From assembly GCA_910583795.1 (NCBI GenBank), contig CAJTZQ010000004.1, positions 24,341 through 86,616 of the forward strand: 62,276 nt of DNA. The letters are read 5' to 3'. Position 1 is the stretch's first letter, and every line of letters begins with the position of its first letter. The translations under genes and the position numbers were made by a program. Positions 18,098 to 26,765 of the stretch are shown in pieces. This stretch comes from an uncultured Muribaculaceae bacterium. GTDB taxonomy: Bacteria > Bacteroidota > Bacteroidia > Bacteroidales > Muribaculaceae. Below the pieces are notes generated by a model. It saw only the letters and a list, made by a program, of their open reading frames with translations. It was not told the DNA's origin and did not search any database.

Positions 18098-19399
18098 TCA
18101 ACTGAAGAAAGTAGAGAATACTTTTACCGTATCCACATGATCGGAGACGCCTGCCGTTTCACGGGCTGAATGCATTGCCCAGATGGCAGCCCCCATGTCG
18201 ACACCTCTGAGATCAAGCTGTACCGTAAGTTTGTTTCCGAGAGTCGAGCCACCCTCAACATCCGCGTGATTAACAAACATCTGATATTTCACCCCGGCAT
18301 TCTTACAAAGATTTTTGAAGACTGCAGATCCGTCGGCATCTGTCATATACTTGCAATTGGCATTAATCTTGATCACCGGACCGCCTCCTACAACAGGATG
18401 ATTCGTGGGATCATATTTTTCGTTATAATTCGGATGCCATGCATGTGCATCGTCAGCCGAAATCATGAATGATTTAGCCACTGCTCGGAAGAAACCTTCC
18501 CTGCTGCCTCCAAGACTTGAGCAAATACGCTCCATAAGATCTTTTGCCAAAGGCGCCATGGCTCCTTGCTTGGTTCCCGAGCCGGTCTCTTCATTGTCAA
18601 AGACAGCGAGCAACCTTGTGTCTTTACAGGGCACATCAGCAACGGAAAGCAAAGCCTCGAGACCGGCAAAAGCCATCGACAGATCATCTATTCGGGCTGA
18701 TTGGAAATATTCACCATTCACACCGCAGATACCTGCCGGTTCGAGTGGATAGAGATTTATCTCATACTCTATGATATCCTGAGGGTGGATTCCAAGATGT
18801 TCCGCAACAATTTTCTTTACGAAGCCACCTTTTTTCCTCACTTCGGCTATTTCTTCTTCAGAAAAATAGCCAATCACGGGTTTCATATCTTTCTGCACTG
18901 AAAGAGGGTTTCCGTTATTCACTCCTCGGTTGAAATGGATTGCAAGATGAGGAATGGTGGCAACCGCTTTCTTGAGATCGAACACTTTTGTATCGGGATG
19001 TATAGGATCCCCGCTATCTAACATGATTCTGCCCGACATAGACAGCGGACGGTCGAACCAGGTATAAAGAATTCCACCTCCATATTTTTCAACATTTAGA
19101 CTGACCACTCCCCCGTCGCCATAGATTTCCGCATTAGGTTTGATCTTGAAACAGGGACTGTCGGAGTGTGCCGATATTATTCTGAAACCATTTTCATCAG
19201 GATTGCCTGTTCCGGCTATAAAAGGGAAAATGGCACTCCCGTTTTTTACTATATAATGACGAGAACCCGGTTCTATTTTCCAGGAATCTTCTTGACGCAA
19301 TTCAGTAAATCCTGCCGCTTCAAGTTCTTTTTTTATAGTTTCAACTGCAAGGAAATTGCATGTGGCATTATCAAGCCATCCAAGAAGTTTTTCAATCAT
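18098..19399 (-). CDS. M18 family aminopeptidase (aspartyl aminopeptidase type)
   Basis: A 433-residue cytoplasmic zinc aminopeptidase. Metal-binding and catalytic signatures of clan MH are visible: SAHSDSPCFKIKP near residue 96, ARIDDLSMAF near 228, DNEETGSGTKQGA with the catalytic Glu near 267, and SADDAHAWHPN near 311. Length fits the family. M18 enzymes remove N-terminal residues, often Asp or Glu, from peptides. It follows the DUF5063 gene by 70 bases and may belong to the yicC operon. Confidence 0.95.
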   Translation of the reverse strand: MIEKLLGWLDNATCNFLAVETIKKELEAAGFTELRQEDSWKIEPGSRHYIVKNGSAIFPFIAGTGNPDENGFRIISAHSDSPCFKIKPNAEIYGDGGVVSLNVEKYGGGILYTWFDRPLSMSGRIMLDSGDPIHPDTKVFDLKKAVATIPHLAIHFNRGVNNGNPLSVQKDMKPVIGYFSEEEIAEVRKKGGFVKKIVAEHLGIHPQDIIEYEINLYPLEPAGICGVNGEYFQSARIDDLSMAFAGLEALLSVADVPCKDTRLLAVFDNEETGSGTKQGAMAPLAKDLMERICSSLGGSREGFFRAVAKSFMISADDAHAWHPNYNEKYDPTNHPVVGGGPVIKINANCKYMTDADGSAVFKNLCKNAGVKYQMFVNHADVEGGSTLGNKLTVQLDLRGVDMGAAIWAMHSARETAGVSDHVDTVKVFSTFFS

Positions 19400-19469
19400 G
19401 TCCGGTATATTTTTATTAAAGGTTTATTACGTTAATGGATAAGGATCAAATCCTTATTATTTTTCTTTT

Positions 19470-19991
19470 TTATTCTCCGTTGGAGGAGTATTTAATATGA
19501 TTGAGGGCGCGCAATACATTGCAAAGCATTTGGCTCCAATAAGAACCAAAGTCCTCTTTACATTGCATGTAAGCCTCTGTAATTTTTTCGCCATCAGTGT
19601 CTTTGGTGATTGAAATAAAATCAAACAAAGGCTGAAAAATGTCTGCTAAAGATTCGGCTATTGAGGCTGCGATTGGTGTGTCGCTATATTTCATGTCTTC
19701 CTCAAAAGTCTCAAGAAAGACATCATCAGGACCTAACAAAGCCTCAATATGACGGCGGATACTGTCATAATAATCCTCATCGACATACGACGAGAAATAA
19801 TCAAATTCATCCAAAGCGACAATATCGGCAGACAGGTCAAAAAATTCCCAATAAATGCGGGGAAGAAGATCAAGCATCCTGTCAACGAACTCCATCTTCT
19901 CCATTTCGCGTGCATTTTCACAAGTAGCACAATAATCGGCAGCAAGCTGCGTGACTCCCAAGAGTCGACTTCTCATGTTATCTTCCGACAT
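19470..19991 (-). CDS. DUF5063 domain protein, unknown function
   Basis: A 173-residue acidic, helical protein without signal peptide or membrane segment. The sequence (for example LPRIYWEFF and CKEDFGSYW) fits the Bacteroidetes DUF5063 family, for which no function is known to me. It starts three bases after the nadD stop codon, so the two are probably translated from one mRNA. Its steady company with nadD and gmk suggests a housekeeping role, but nothing more specific can be read. Confidence 0.8.
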   Translation of the reverse strand: MSEDNMRSRLLGVTQLAADYCATCENAREMEKMEFVDRMLDLLPRIYWEFFDLSADIVALDEFDYFSSYVDEDYYDSIRRHIEALLGPDDVFLETFEEDMKYSDTPIAASIAESLADIFQPLFDFISITKDTDGEKITEAYMQCKEDFGSYWSQMLCNVLRALNHIKYSSNGE

Positions 19992-19994
19992 TAT

Positions 19995-20573
19995 CTAAAT
20001 TTTATATAGATTATTTTCATTAATGTAATCCGCCACTTTGCATGGCACAAAATAATTGACATTTCCACCTTTAGCTATAGTTTCTCTGACAAAAGTCGAT
20101 GACACCAACGCTACAGGAGCATCGTTTCCAATTGCCGACACACCTTCCGGCAAAACATTAGGCAGAGAGTATCCGGGACGGGGATAAATTATCATGCCAA
20201 ACTCTTTGATTATTTTATCCGCATCGCGCCACTTGTCTAATGCATACCAATTGTCACTGCCGATTATCAAAACAAACTCATGCTGTGGATATTTTTCTCT
20301 TAGCTTGCAGAGAGTGACATATGTGAATGAGGGCAACGGAAGTGATAACTCAAAATCAGACACCTTAATGCCGTTGCATTGCTTTGCAACAATCGACGCC
20401 ATAGCCAATCTGTGGTCATCTTCTGCAGGCATTCTACCCTCTTTAAGAGGATTCTGTCTGCTGACCATAAGCCAAACCTCGTCTACCCCACCCCATTGCG
20501 CCACATAGTTGGCAACCATGGCATGACCGGTGTGGACAGGATCGAAACTTCCGCTGTAAACTCCTATTCTCAT
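19995..20573 (-). CDS. nadD: Nicotinate-nucleotide adenylyltransferase
   Basis: NadD joins nicotinate mononucleotide to AMP, the penultimate step of NAD synthesis. The nucleotidyltransferase motif GSFDPVHTGH begins six residues after the chosen start, and SSTFVRE near the C-terminus matches the ISSTxIR motif. The frame is open nine codons further upstream, but that would overlap gmk. The Met at 20573 gives the usual MRIGVYSGSFDP start and a 13-base gap to gmk. The 192-residue length fits the family. Confidence 0.95.
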   Translation of the reverse strand: MRIGVYSGSFDPVHTGHAMVANYVAQWGGVDEVWLMVSRQNPLKEGRMPAEDDHRLAMASIVAKQCNGIKVSDFELSLPLPSFTYVTLCKLREKYPQHEFVLIIGSDNWYALDKWRDADKIIKEFGMIIYPRPGYSLPNVLPEGVSAIGNDAPVALVSSTFVRETIAKGGNVNYFVPCKVADYINENNLYKI

Positions 20574-20586
20574 ATAAAACACGAAT

Positions 20587-21156
20587 TCACAATTTTGCAA
20601 AATCCCTTATTTTACAAGCTACTTTATCAACAGCATCACTAAGGATGTCATTCACAACGACTGTGTCAAAATCCTTGGCAAAGCCCATCTCATATTCGGC
20701 TTTCGCCAATCGCTTTCGAATAGTGTCGGGAGAATCCGTACCTCTTGCCATCAATCTCGACTTTAGCGTATCGATATCGGGTGGCATTACAAATATAGAC
20801 AACGCCTCTTTCCCGAAACGCTTCTTAATATTAAGCGCACCTTTGACATCTACATCCATTATAAGATTATGCCCTGATTCTGTTACACGAGCCACTTCGC
20901 TCTCGAGAGTGCCATATCTTGTGCCTGCATATACTTCCTCCCACTCTACAAATTCTCCGTTGTCAACTTTCTTCTGAAACTCTTCTTCGGTCAAAAAAAA
21001 GTAGTCTTTGCCATGTTGTTCCTGACCCCGCGGCTTTCTGCTTGTGGCAGAAATGGAAAAGCCAAGACTCAACTCGGGAATATTTATCAACGAAGATATG
21101 ATGGTGGATTTACCGGTGCCCGAAGGGGCGGAAAGTATTATAATCTTACCTTTCAT
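20587..21156 (-). CDS. gmk: Guanylate kinase
   Basis: A 189-residue enzyme that phosphorylates GMP to GDP. The P-loop APSGTGKST spans residues 10-18. The GMP-binding part SATSRKPRGQEQHGKDY and the lid region RLAKAEYEM are in place. Its start codon overlaps the yicC stop by 4 bases, so the two genes are translationally coupled. Confidence 0.97.
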   Translation of the reverse strand: MKGKIIILSAPSGTGKSTIISSLINIPELSLGFSISATSRKPRGQEQHGKDYFFLTEEEFQKKVDNGEFVEWEEVYAGTRYGTLESEVARVTESGHNLIMDVDVKGALNIKKRFGKEALSIFVMPPDIDTLKSRLMARGTDSPDTIRKRLAKAEYEMGFAKDFDTVVVNDILSDAVDKVACKIRDFAKL

Positions 21157-22040
21157 AACACATTGAGCACCTGCTCCTTAATTTGTTCAAGTTCATCTTT
21201 CATCCTGACCACAATCTTTTGCATTTCTGCATGGTTGGATTTTGACCCGAGTGTATTGATTTCCCTACCCATTTCCTGAGCTATGAAACCAAGTTTCTTC
21301 CCTTGTCCTTCTCCGGGTTTACTATCAGGAGCACCCAATGTTTCCATGAAATAGTTAAGATGTGCGGCAAGGCGCACCTTTTCCTCTGTCACGTCAAGTT
21401 TTTCAATGTAGAAAATCAGTTCTTGCTCCAATCTGCCTTTATCATATTCAATGGAAGTGAGTCTCGACAGCTGGTCTTCAAGGCGTTCACGAATCTTAGG
21501 CACTCTTTCCTCCTCATACTGTGTCACTTCCGACAGGAGTTGCCTTATACGATCAATCTTTTCGACAAAGAACACATACAACTTTCTGCCCTCTTTTTCC
21601 CGAAAATCGACCAACGCATCCATAGCCTCGGTGCATGCAGCAACAAAGGCTTCAGCTTCATCGGGAGCAAGTGTGGAAGACTCTGTTTTCATCGCATCTG
21701 GCATTCGAAGCAACATCTGATACCAGTCAGAGGGGGCAGGAAGACCGAGGCGACGCCCCATCTCTTCAAGCTGCGCCTTATAAGCACCAAGCAATTCCAC
21801 GTTGATTGTAGTTGTAGCTTCCGCGACAAGATTTTCCACAGAAGCCGAAAGTTCCACCTTCCCTCGTTCAAGGCGAGCTGCAATCGGATTGCGCATCGTC
21901 ACTTCCATTTCCCGATAGATTGACGGAACACGCAAGGAAAGATCAAGTTGCTTGCTATTGAGCGACTTGATCTCCACCTTTACCCTTTTTGTCGACGTCT
22001 GGGCGCCACCGCGCCCAAAGCCGGTCATTGATGAAATCAT
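21153..22040 (-). CDS. yicC: YicC/YloC family endoribonuclease-like protein
   Basis: The product begins MISSMTGFGRG, the family hallmark, and ends with the conserved block KLGFIAQEMGREINTLGSK, then SNHAEMQ, MKDELEQIKEQV. Some YicC relatives cleave RNA or promote small-RNA decay. The frame is open to 22064, but the -7 box CAAATATA (+ strand 22062-22069) lies across that start, so transcription would begin inside it. I therefore use the Met at 22040, giving 295 residues. It is first in the yicC-gmk-nadD operon. Confidence 0.93.
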   Translation of the reverse strand: MISSMTGFGRGGAQTSTKRVKVEIKSLNSKQLDLSLRVPSIYREMEVTMRNPIAARLERGKVELSASVENLVAEATTTINVELLGAYKAQLEEMGRRLGLPAPSDWYQMLLRMPDAMKTESSTLAPDEAEAFVAACTEAMDALVDFREKEGRKLYVFFVEKIDRIRQLLSEVTQYEEERVPKIRERLEDQLSRLTSIEYDKGRLEQELIFYIEKLDVTEEKVRLAAHLNYFMETLGAPDSKPGEGQGKKLGFIAQEMGREINTLGSKSNHAEMQKIVVRMKDELEQIKEQVLNVL

Positions 22041-22061
22041 AGAAAACAATGTTTGGAAATG

Positions 22062-22069
22062 CAAATATA
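22062..22069 (-). promoter_or_regulatory. Likely -7 box of the yicC operon promoter
   Basis: On the minus strand this reads TATATTTG, matching TAnnTTTG. No convincing TTTG is seen 19-21 bases upstream. Its position rules out the longer yicC start. Confidence 0.5.
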
Positions 22070-22279
22070 AACAAATTTTCTGATAATCTCACTCCAATTC
22101 GCATAACAATGAAGTTGTCTAAACTTTTTTCTTTTTTCTAAAAATTGACTAAATTTATTGCTTTTTATTTATCTCCGCTTTTATTTCTCACCTTTTTTCA
22201 TTAGCTTTGCGTTTAGTTTTAAACACACTTGCTCAGTTCAGTTACTCGGTTAATCAACGACTAATATTTTGAGCGCAGA

Positions 22280-22298
22280 ATTTAGGTTTAACCTAAAT
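22280..22298. promoter_or_regulatory. 19-bp palindrome upstream of the phosphohexomutase gene
   Basis: ATTTAGGTT and AACCTAAAT form a perfect nine-base inverted repeat around one central T, 44 bases before the start codon. The size and symmetry fit a dimeric regulator site. A possible -7 box TAGCTTTG lies upstream at 22202-22209, which would place the palindrome in the leader. The binding protein is unknown. Confidence 0.45.
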
Positions 22299-22342
22299 GT
22301 TTAATAGATCATACATATAATAACCCAATAACAAATAAAGTT

Positions 22343-24094
22343 ATGAACAACGAAGAATTGTTGAAAACTGTGAAAGAAAAAGCCGAAAAATGGCTTGGAC
22401 CTCAATATGACGCAGAAACACGCGAGGCAGTGCAGAAAATGCTTGACGACGATGACAAAACCGCACTTATCGACGCTTTCTATAAAGACCTTGAATTCGG
22501 AACCGGTGGTCTCCGCGGAATCATGGGAGCCGGCTCCAACCGCATGAACATATACACTGTGGGAGCTGCCACCCAAGGTCTTGCAAACTACCTGAACGAC
22601 GTATTCAAAGACGAACCTCAGATCACCGTGGCAATCGGACATGACGTGCGCAACAACTCAAGGAAATTTGCAGAACTCGCGGCAGATATATTCTCCGCAA
22701 ACGGCATCAAGGTTTATCTGTTTGAAGATTGCCGTCCTGTTCCGGAGGTTTCTTACACAATCCGCAAGCTCGGATGCCAGAGCGGAGTAATGGTGACTGC
22801 AAGCCACAACCCAAAGGAATATAACGGTTATAAGGCATATTGGAGCGACGGAGCACAGATGATCGCGCCCCACGATGTGGAGACAATCGCTTACGTGAAT
22901 GCAATCACTTCTGTTGACCAGATCAAGTTCACGCCAAACAAGGATCTTATCCAGATTATCGGAAAAGAGATCGACGAGCAATATCTCGACGATATCAAGA
23001 CCCTGTCACTTTCTCCTGAAACTGACAAGAAACACGCCGACATGAAGATCGTCTACACTCCTATCCACGGCACAGGAGGCATGCTCATTTTTGACTCACT
23101 CAAAAAATGGGGGTTTGAAAATGTGATCCATGTTCCTGAGCAAGACATGAGAAGCGGTGATTTCCCAACAGTGGTATCCCCTAACCCTGAAAACCCGGAA
23201 GCAATGGCGATGGGCATTGCAAAGGCTAAAGAGACAGGGGCAAGCATTGTTGTGGCTTCTGACCCTGACTCGGACCGTATCGGGCTTGTGGTACGCGATG
23301 GCAATGGTGAATATCAGCTTCTCAACGGCAATCAGATTGTAATGATCTTCCTTTACTATCTTATCACACGCAACCGTGAACTCGGAATGCTCAAAGGGAA
23401 CGAATATTGTGTAAAGACAATCGTTACAACCGAGACAATCAAAAGAATTGCCGAAGCTAACAATGTCAAATGTTATGATTGCTTCACAGGATTCAAATGG
23501 ATTGCCGACGTGATGCGCAATCTCGAAGGCAAAGAGAGATATCTCGGTGGCGGCGAGGAAAGCTACGGTTTCCTTCCGGAGACATTCGTGCGTGACAAAG
23601 ACGCTGTGTCGTCTATCACTCTCATGTGTGAAATCGCGGCATGGGCGGCAGAGAAAAACATGACTCTTTATGAAATGCTGATCGATATTTATAAAGAGTA
23701 TGGATTCTCACGTGAACGCGGAGTCAGCGTCGTTCGTCCGGGTAAGACAGGCGCAGACGAAATCGTGGCAATGATGAAGAATTTCCGTGAGAATCCTCCG
23801 AAGTCTCTCGCAGGCTCACCGGTGGTCGTCATCAAAGACTATTCTGATCTCAACAGCAAGAACCTCAAGACCGGAGAAATGGAAAAACTTAACTTCCCCA
23901 CCACTTCCAATGTGCTTCAATTCTTCACTGAAGCCGGGGATAAAGTTTCCGTACGTCCTTCAGGCACTGAACCTAAAATCAAATTTTATGTAGAGGTGCG
24001 GGAAGACCTTCCCTCTAACGATAAATATGAAGAGACTGTCAAGAAAGCTGAAGACAAAATTGACCGCGTTCTCTCTGATCTCGGTGCGAAATAA
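22343..24094 (+). CDS. Phosphoglucomutase/phosphomannomutase family enzyme
   Basis: A 583-residue alpha-D-phosphohexomutase that moves phosphate between C1 and C6 of hexoses. The phosphoserine loop TASHNPKEYNGYK has its Ser at residue 154. The Mg2+ loop is DPDSDRIG, the sugar-binding loop GGEESYG and the phosphate loop RPSGTEPKIK. Length and motif spacing fit the PgcA/PGM2-like group. No terminator follows its stop codon; the 161-bp element begins 46 bases downstream. A terminator that fits this gene is now found at 56947-56976 (see findings). Confidence 0.95.
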   Translation: MNNEELLKTVKEKAEKWLGPQYDAETREAVQKMLDDDDKTALIDAFYKDLEFGTGGLRGIMGAGSNRMNIYTVGAATQGLANYLNDVFKDEPQITVAIGHDVRNNSRKFAELAADIFSANGIKVYLFEDCRPVPEVSYTIRKLGCQSGVMVTASHNPKEYNGYKAYWSDGAQMIAPHDVETIAYVNAITSVDQIKFTPNKDLIQIIGKEIDEQYLDDIKTLSLSPETDKKHADMKIVYTPIHGTGGMLIFDSLKKWGFENVIHVPEQDMRSGDFPTVVSPNPENPEAMAMGIAKAKETGASIVVASDPDSDRIGLVVRDGNGEYQLLNGNQIVMIFLYYLITRNRELGMLKGNEYCVKTIVTTETIKRIAEANNVKCYDCFTGFKWIADVMRNLEGKERYLGGGEESYGFLPETFVRDKDAVSSITLMCEIAAWAAEKNMTLYEMLIDIYKEYGFSRERGVSVVRPGKTGADEIVAMMKNFRENPPKSLAGSPVVVIKDYSDLNSKNLKTGEMEKLNFPTTSNVLQFFTEAGDKVSVRPSGTEPKIKFYVEVREDLPSNDKYEETVKKAEDKIDRVLSDLGAK

Positions 24095-24140
24095 TCATTC
24101 TGAACCAGATAGGCCTTAAAACCAAAGCCATACTCATTTA

Positions 24141-24301
24141 GAAACTGTTTAAATTTATTTGTTGAAGGGATTGAGAGGATTTGTCAGGTAGATTTTTGAT
24201 ATTTATGATGGAGTTATGGGGTTCCATAATGACTGAATAAATATCATAAAGATGCCGACAAAGACCTCAATGACAATACATAATAAATTTTAAACAGTTT
24301 C
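24141..24301 (+). repeat. 161-bp hairpin element, copy C (left inversion boundary)
   Basis: A full-length copy, GAAACTGTTTAAA to TTTAAACAGTTTC, with TTA on each side (24138-24140 and 24302-24304). The ends are inverted repeats, and the whole element can fold into one long imperfect hairpin with TTATGG and CCATAA at the tip. It differs from copy D at about nine positions. The trailing TTA is also the stop codon (TAA on the minus strand) of the truncated susC next to it. Confidence 0.93.
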
Positions 24302-26215
24302 TTAGAAATTATACTGTGCGCTACCGAACCATCCTTCCACATTATATCTTGTCTTGTTGGAAGTGGTATTGATTTGCCGGTTTGCGAATGCTGCCAACTC
24401 AAGAATGGTAGGAGAAAACCCGCCTTCAGCATATCCATAAAGATATTGCTGATCTGTACGGTAATACTCATGTCCGACAAGAACGTTCAGATAATGGTCA
24501 CCCAGTTGCTTATAGAATGTAAGCGTTTGGGTGTTGTTGGTGCGGACACTGTTGGTGTCTGATTTTGATAACTTGCCTTTGACATTTGAATTCAAGGGAT
24601 TGTTCATGTTGCCATAATAGGTGTATTGACTCAATCCCCATGTCACGTTGCTAACCACGTCAAGCTTGAGATAATCGGTGAATTGGAATGTGGCATTGAA
24701 GGTTGCATTCAATTGGTTGCTGATTGTTTTCGCCTGATCAAGTGCCTGACCTCCGACTGCATTTCCGGGGGCGCTGAATGGACGGGATTTGCCATAATAA
24801 TTTGATACACCAAAGTCGTAAGTTTTATTGCCGTATTCATCTGTAACTATGTATGGATTTCCCGCTTCGTCATACGACCTTACATAAAGAGGATATATCG
24901 GAGCGATCATTGACGTAAAATAAAGCACGTTTGATGCACCGAGACTGGATGCGCTCAAATCGGAGTTGCCTACAGTGCTTGAGTGAGTATAGCCGATTGT
25001 AGCCCCAACTTTTAACCAATCTTTAGCCTGATAATCTGCACGGATTCTGCCGGCGAAACGGTCGAAGCTTGAGGGTTTCAAAATACCTTCTTCTCCAAGA
25101 TAGTTCATGCTCGCATAAAAACTTGCGCGGTCAGTGCCGCCATTTATGCTAAGGTTGTATTCCTGACGCAGTCCTGTGCGATAAGCTTCGTCATTGAAGT
25201 TATCCGGAATGAGGTAACGGTTCTGACCGTTGAAAACAAATTTGTTACCAAGGGTGGCGTTTGGATTGAGTTTCCCGTCCATGCCGATAAGGTTTTGTCC
25301 TTCCGGCAAAGTATAGGCATTGTATACCAGGTCGTTCATCATGCTCCTGTTGGCTGCGGCATTAGCTGCATCTGCCGACATACCTTGTTTGTAAAAATGG
25401 TAATTATACCATTGTAGATAGTATGCCTCATAATATTGCCCGGGATCTGTGATTACATCATAATCCTGAACTGCCCTGGTGTTTCCACCCCATTTTGCGT
25501 TAACATTAATTTCAGCTTCCCTGTTGGCACCTTTTTTTGTCGTGATGATGATCACACCTGATGCGCCTCGTGCACCATAAAGAGCGGCTGAAGCTGCATC
25601 TTTTAAAACGGAGATAGATGCGATATCATTCTGCGACAGATTGCTGAGACTTGCACTGTAAGGCGCGCCGTCTACAATGACAAGAGGTTCAGTCCCGGAA
25701 TAAATAGAGTTTATTCCTCGAATGGACATGCTTCCTTGAGAAGACCCTGGCGCTCCGGTTGTAGATCTCATCTGTAATCCAGGTACACTTCCCACAAGAG
25801 CATCAGCGACATTGGTTGTAGTGTGCTTTTGAATATCTGATGAGTTGACAACTGCCGCAGAACCGGTGAAGGCTTCTTTAGTTGTAGTGCCGAATGCCAC
25901 CACCATTACATCGTCAAGGGTTGAAGCAGATGTGTCAAGTTTAACAGTCATGTTGTCGGAGAGTGGGACTGTGACAGACTGATATCCGACATAAGACACT
26001 TTAATCTCTTTCACATTGTTAGGAACAATGATTGTAAAATTACCGTCAATATCAGTGGCTGTTCCTTGACCTCCACCCACCGGCATGACAGTGGCTCCGA
26101 TAAGCGGCTCATTATTAGCCGCATCTATGACGGTGCCGTGATAGGTACGGGTCTGTGCAGAGGCTGCCAGACTAAAACCGATCACCGTCATCAAAATTAA
26201 AAACAATTTTCTCAT
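24302..26215 (-). pseudogene. 5' half of a split susC gene (TonB-dependent transporter)
   Basis: A 637-residue reading frame with signal peptide (to SAQ near residue 21), a carboxypeptidase-regulatory-like domain (about 22-110), the TonB plug (VVVAFGTTTKEAFTGSAAVV onward) and the RagA motif VLKDAASAALYGARGASGVI. The barrel stops at GWFGSAQYNF, directly at element copy C, while full SusC proteins run to about 1,000 residues. The missing part is found at 57140-58465. The start is nearly identical to that of the divergent intact susC. A transporter lacking its last 10-12 strands would not be functional. Confidence 0.9.
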
Positions 26216-26235
26216 ACGTAAATCATTTTGAGATG
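26181..26235 (-). repeat. Left arm of inverted repeat at divergent susC starts
   Basis: Read on the minus strand, this covers the last bases of the 5' leader, the start codon and the first 11 or so codons of the left susC. It matches 26712-26765 with only a few differences, including an unbroken run of 26 identical bases across the start codon. Confidence 0.75.
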
Positions 26236-26408
26236 AAATTATTTCGTATGAGTTTTGAGTTTATGGCTTAAAGTTAAAGACAGAACTTAAGTTGCTAATT
26301 ATGAGATGGAATTATTATTGATTAATCAGAGACTTGCATGAAAAAACAGATGCTTTCAATAGATTTCTTTGGAAAATTAAAGAAATTTATAACGATAATA
26401 GCAAAATG

Positions 26409-26441
26409 ATATGTTAAAATGAACAAATTCGTTTAACATAT
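26409..26441. promoter_or_regulatory. Inverted repeat, possible operator
   Basis: Ten bases pair perfectly around a 13-base spacer, roughly 70 bases upstream of the -7 box of the rightward susC. This is a suitable place for an activator or repressor site, but the partner is unknown. Confidence 0.35.
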
Positions 26442-26507
26442 TGAGAGAAAAATGTGTTAAAAAGAAAGATTTTTAATGTTTTTTAGCAGTAGATAAAAAA
26501 AATTTGT

Positions 26508-26515
26508 TTAAATTT
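26508..26515 (+). promoter_or_regulatory. Likely -7 box of the intact susCD operon
   Basis: TAAATTTG fits the Bacteroidetes TAnnTTTG box. The T-rich stretch 20-25 bases upstream is only a loose -33 match. Transcription would start near 26522 and give a leader of about 210 bases. Confidence 0.45.
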
Positions 26516-26532
26516 GCAGAATATTTACAAGT

Positions 26533-26552
26533 CCATCTTTGCGCAAAGGTGG
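26533..26552. promoter_or_regulatory. 20-bp palindrome in the susC leader
   Basis: CCATCTTTGC and GCAAAGGTGG are complementary except for one position (a G-U pair in RNA). It lies some 10 bases downstream of the predicted transcription start, so it could be a regulator site or a 5' RNA hairpin. Confidence 0.4.
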
Positions 26553-26711
26553 TTTGACGGGCATTTTAATTAACTCTTTAATCAACGACGACTAAGATAA
26601 AACTATATTTTTTACAAGAGGAAATGGATTGGTTAATTTCTAAAATTCAGTTATTTATATTCCCTATTCTCTTTTAAAAAGAATAATTATTCACCAAAAC
26701 AATAATAACTA

Positions 26712-26765
26712 CATCTCAAAATTATTACGTATGAGAAAATTGTTTTTAATCTTGATGACGGTGAT
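26712..26765 (+). repeat. Right arm of inverted repeat at divergent susC starts
   Basis: Counterpart of 26181-26235. It includes CATCTCAAAAT in the leader, TTACGTATGAGAAAATTG over the start codon, and TTGATGACGGTGAT in the signal-peptide codons. Confidence 0.75.

Larger units (their letters stand above)
26216..26730. other. 515-bp region between divergent susC genes
   Basis: No gene is visible. The region is AT-rich and holds a perfect 10-base inverted repeat (ATATGTTAAA at 26409-26418, TTTAACATAT at 26432-26441). It also has a -7 box TAAATTTG at 26508-26515 for the rightward susC, and a 20-bp near-perfect palindrome at 26533-26552 in the expected leader. Each end carries an arm of the susC start inverted repeat. 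Confidence 0.65.

Noticed and set aside
24302..26215. The left susC half as a complete short transporter
   Set aside because: It ends mid-barrel, exactly at the element, with the stop codon supplied by the element's flanking TTA. SusC proteins need a full 22-strand barrel with an aromatic C-terminus.
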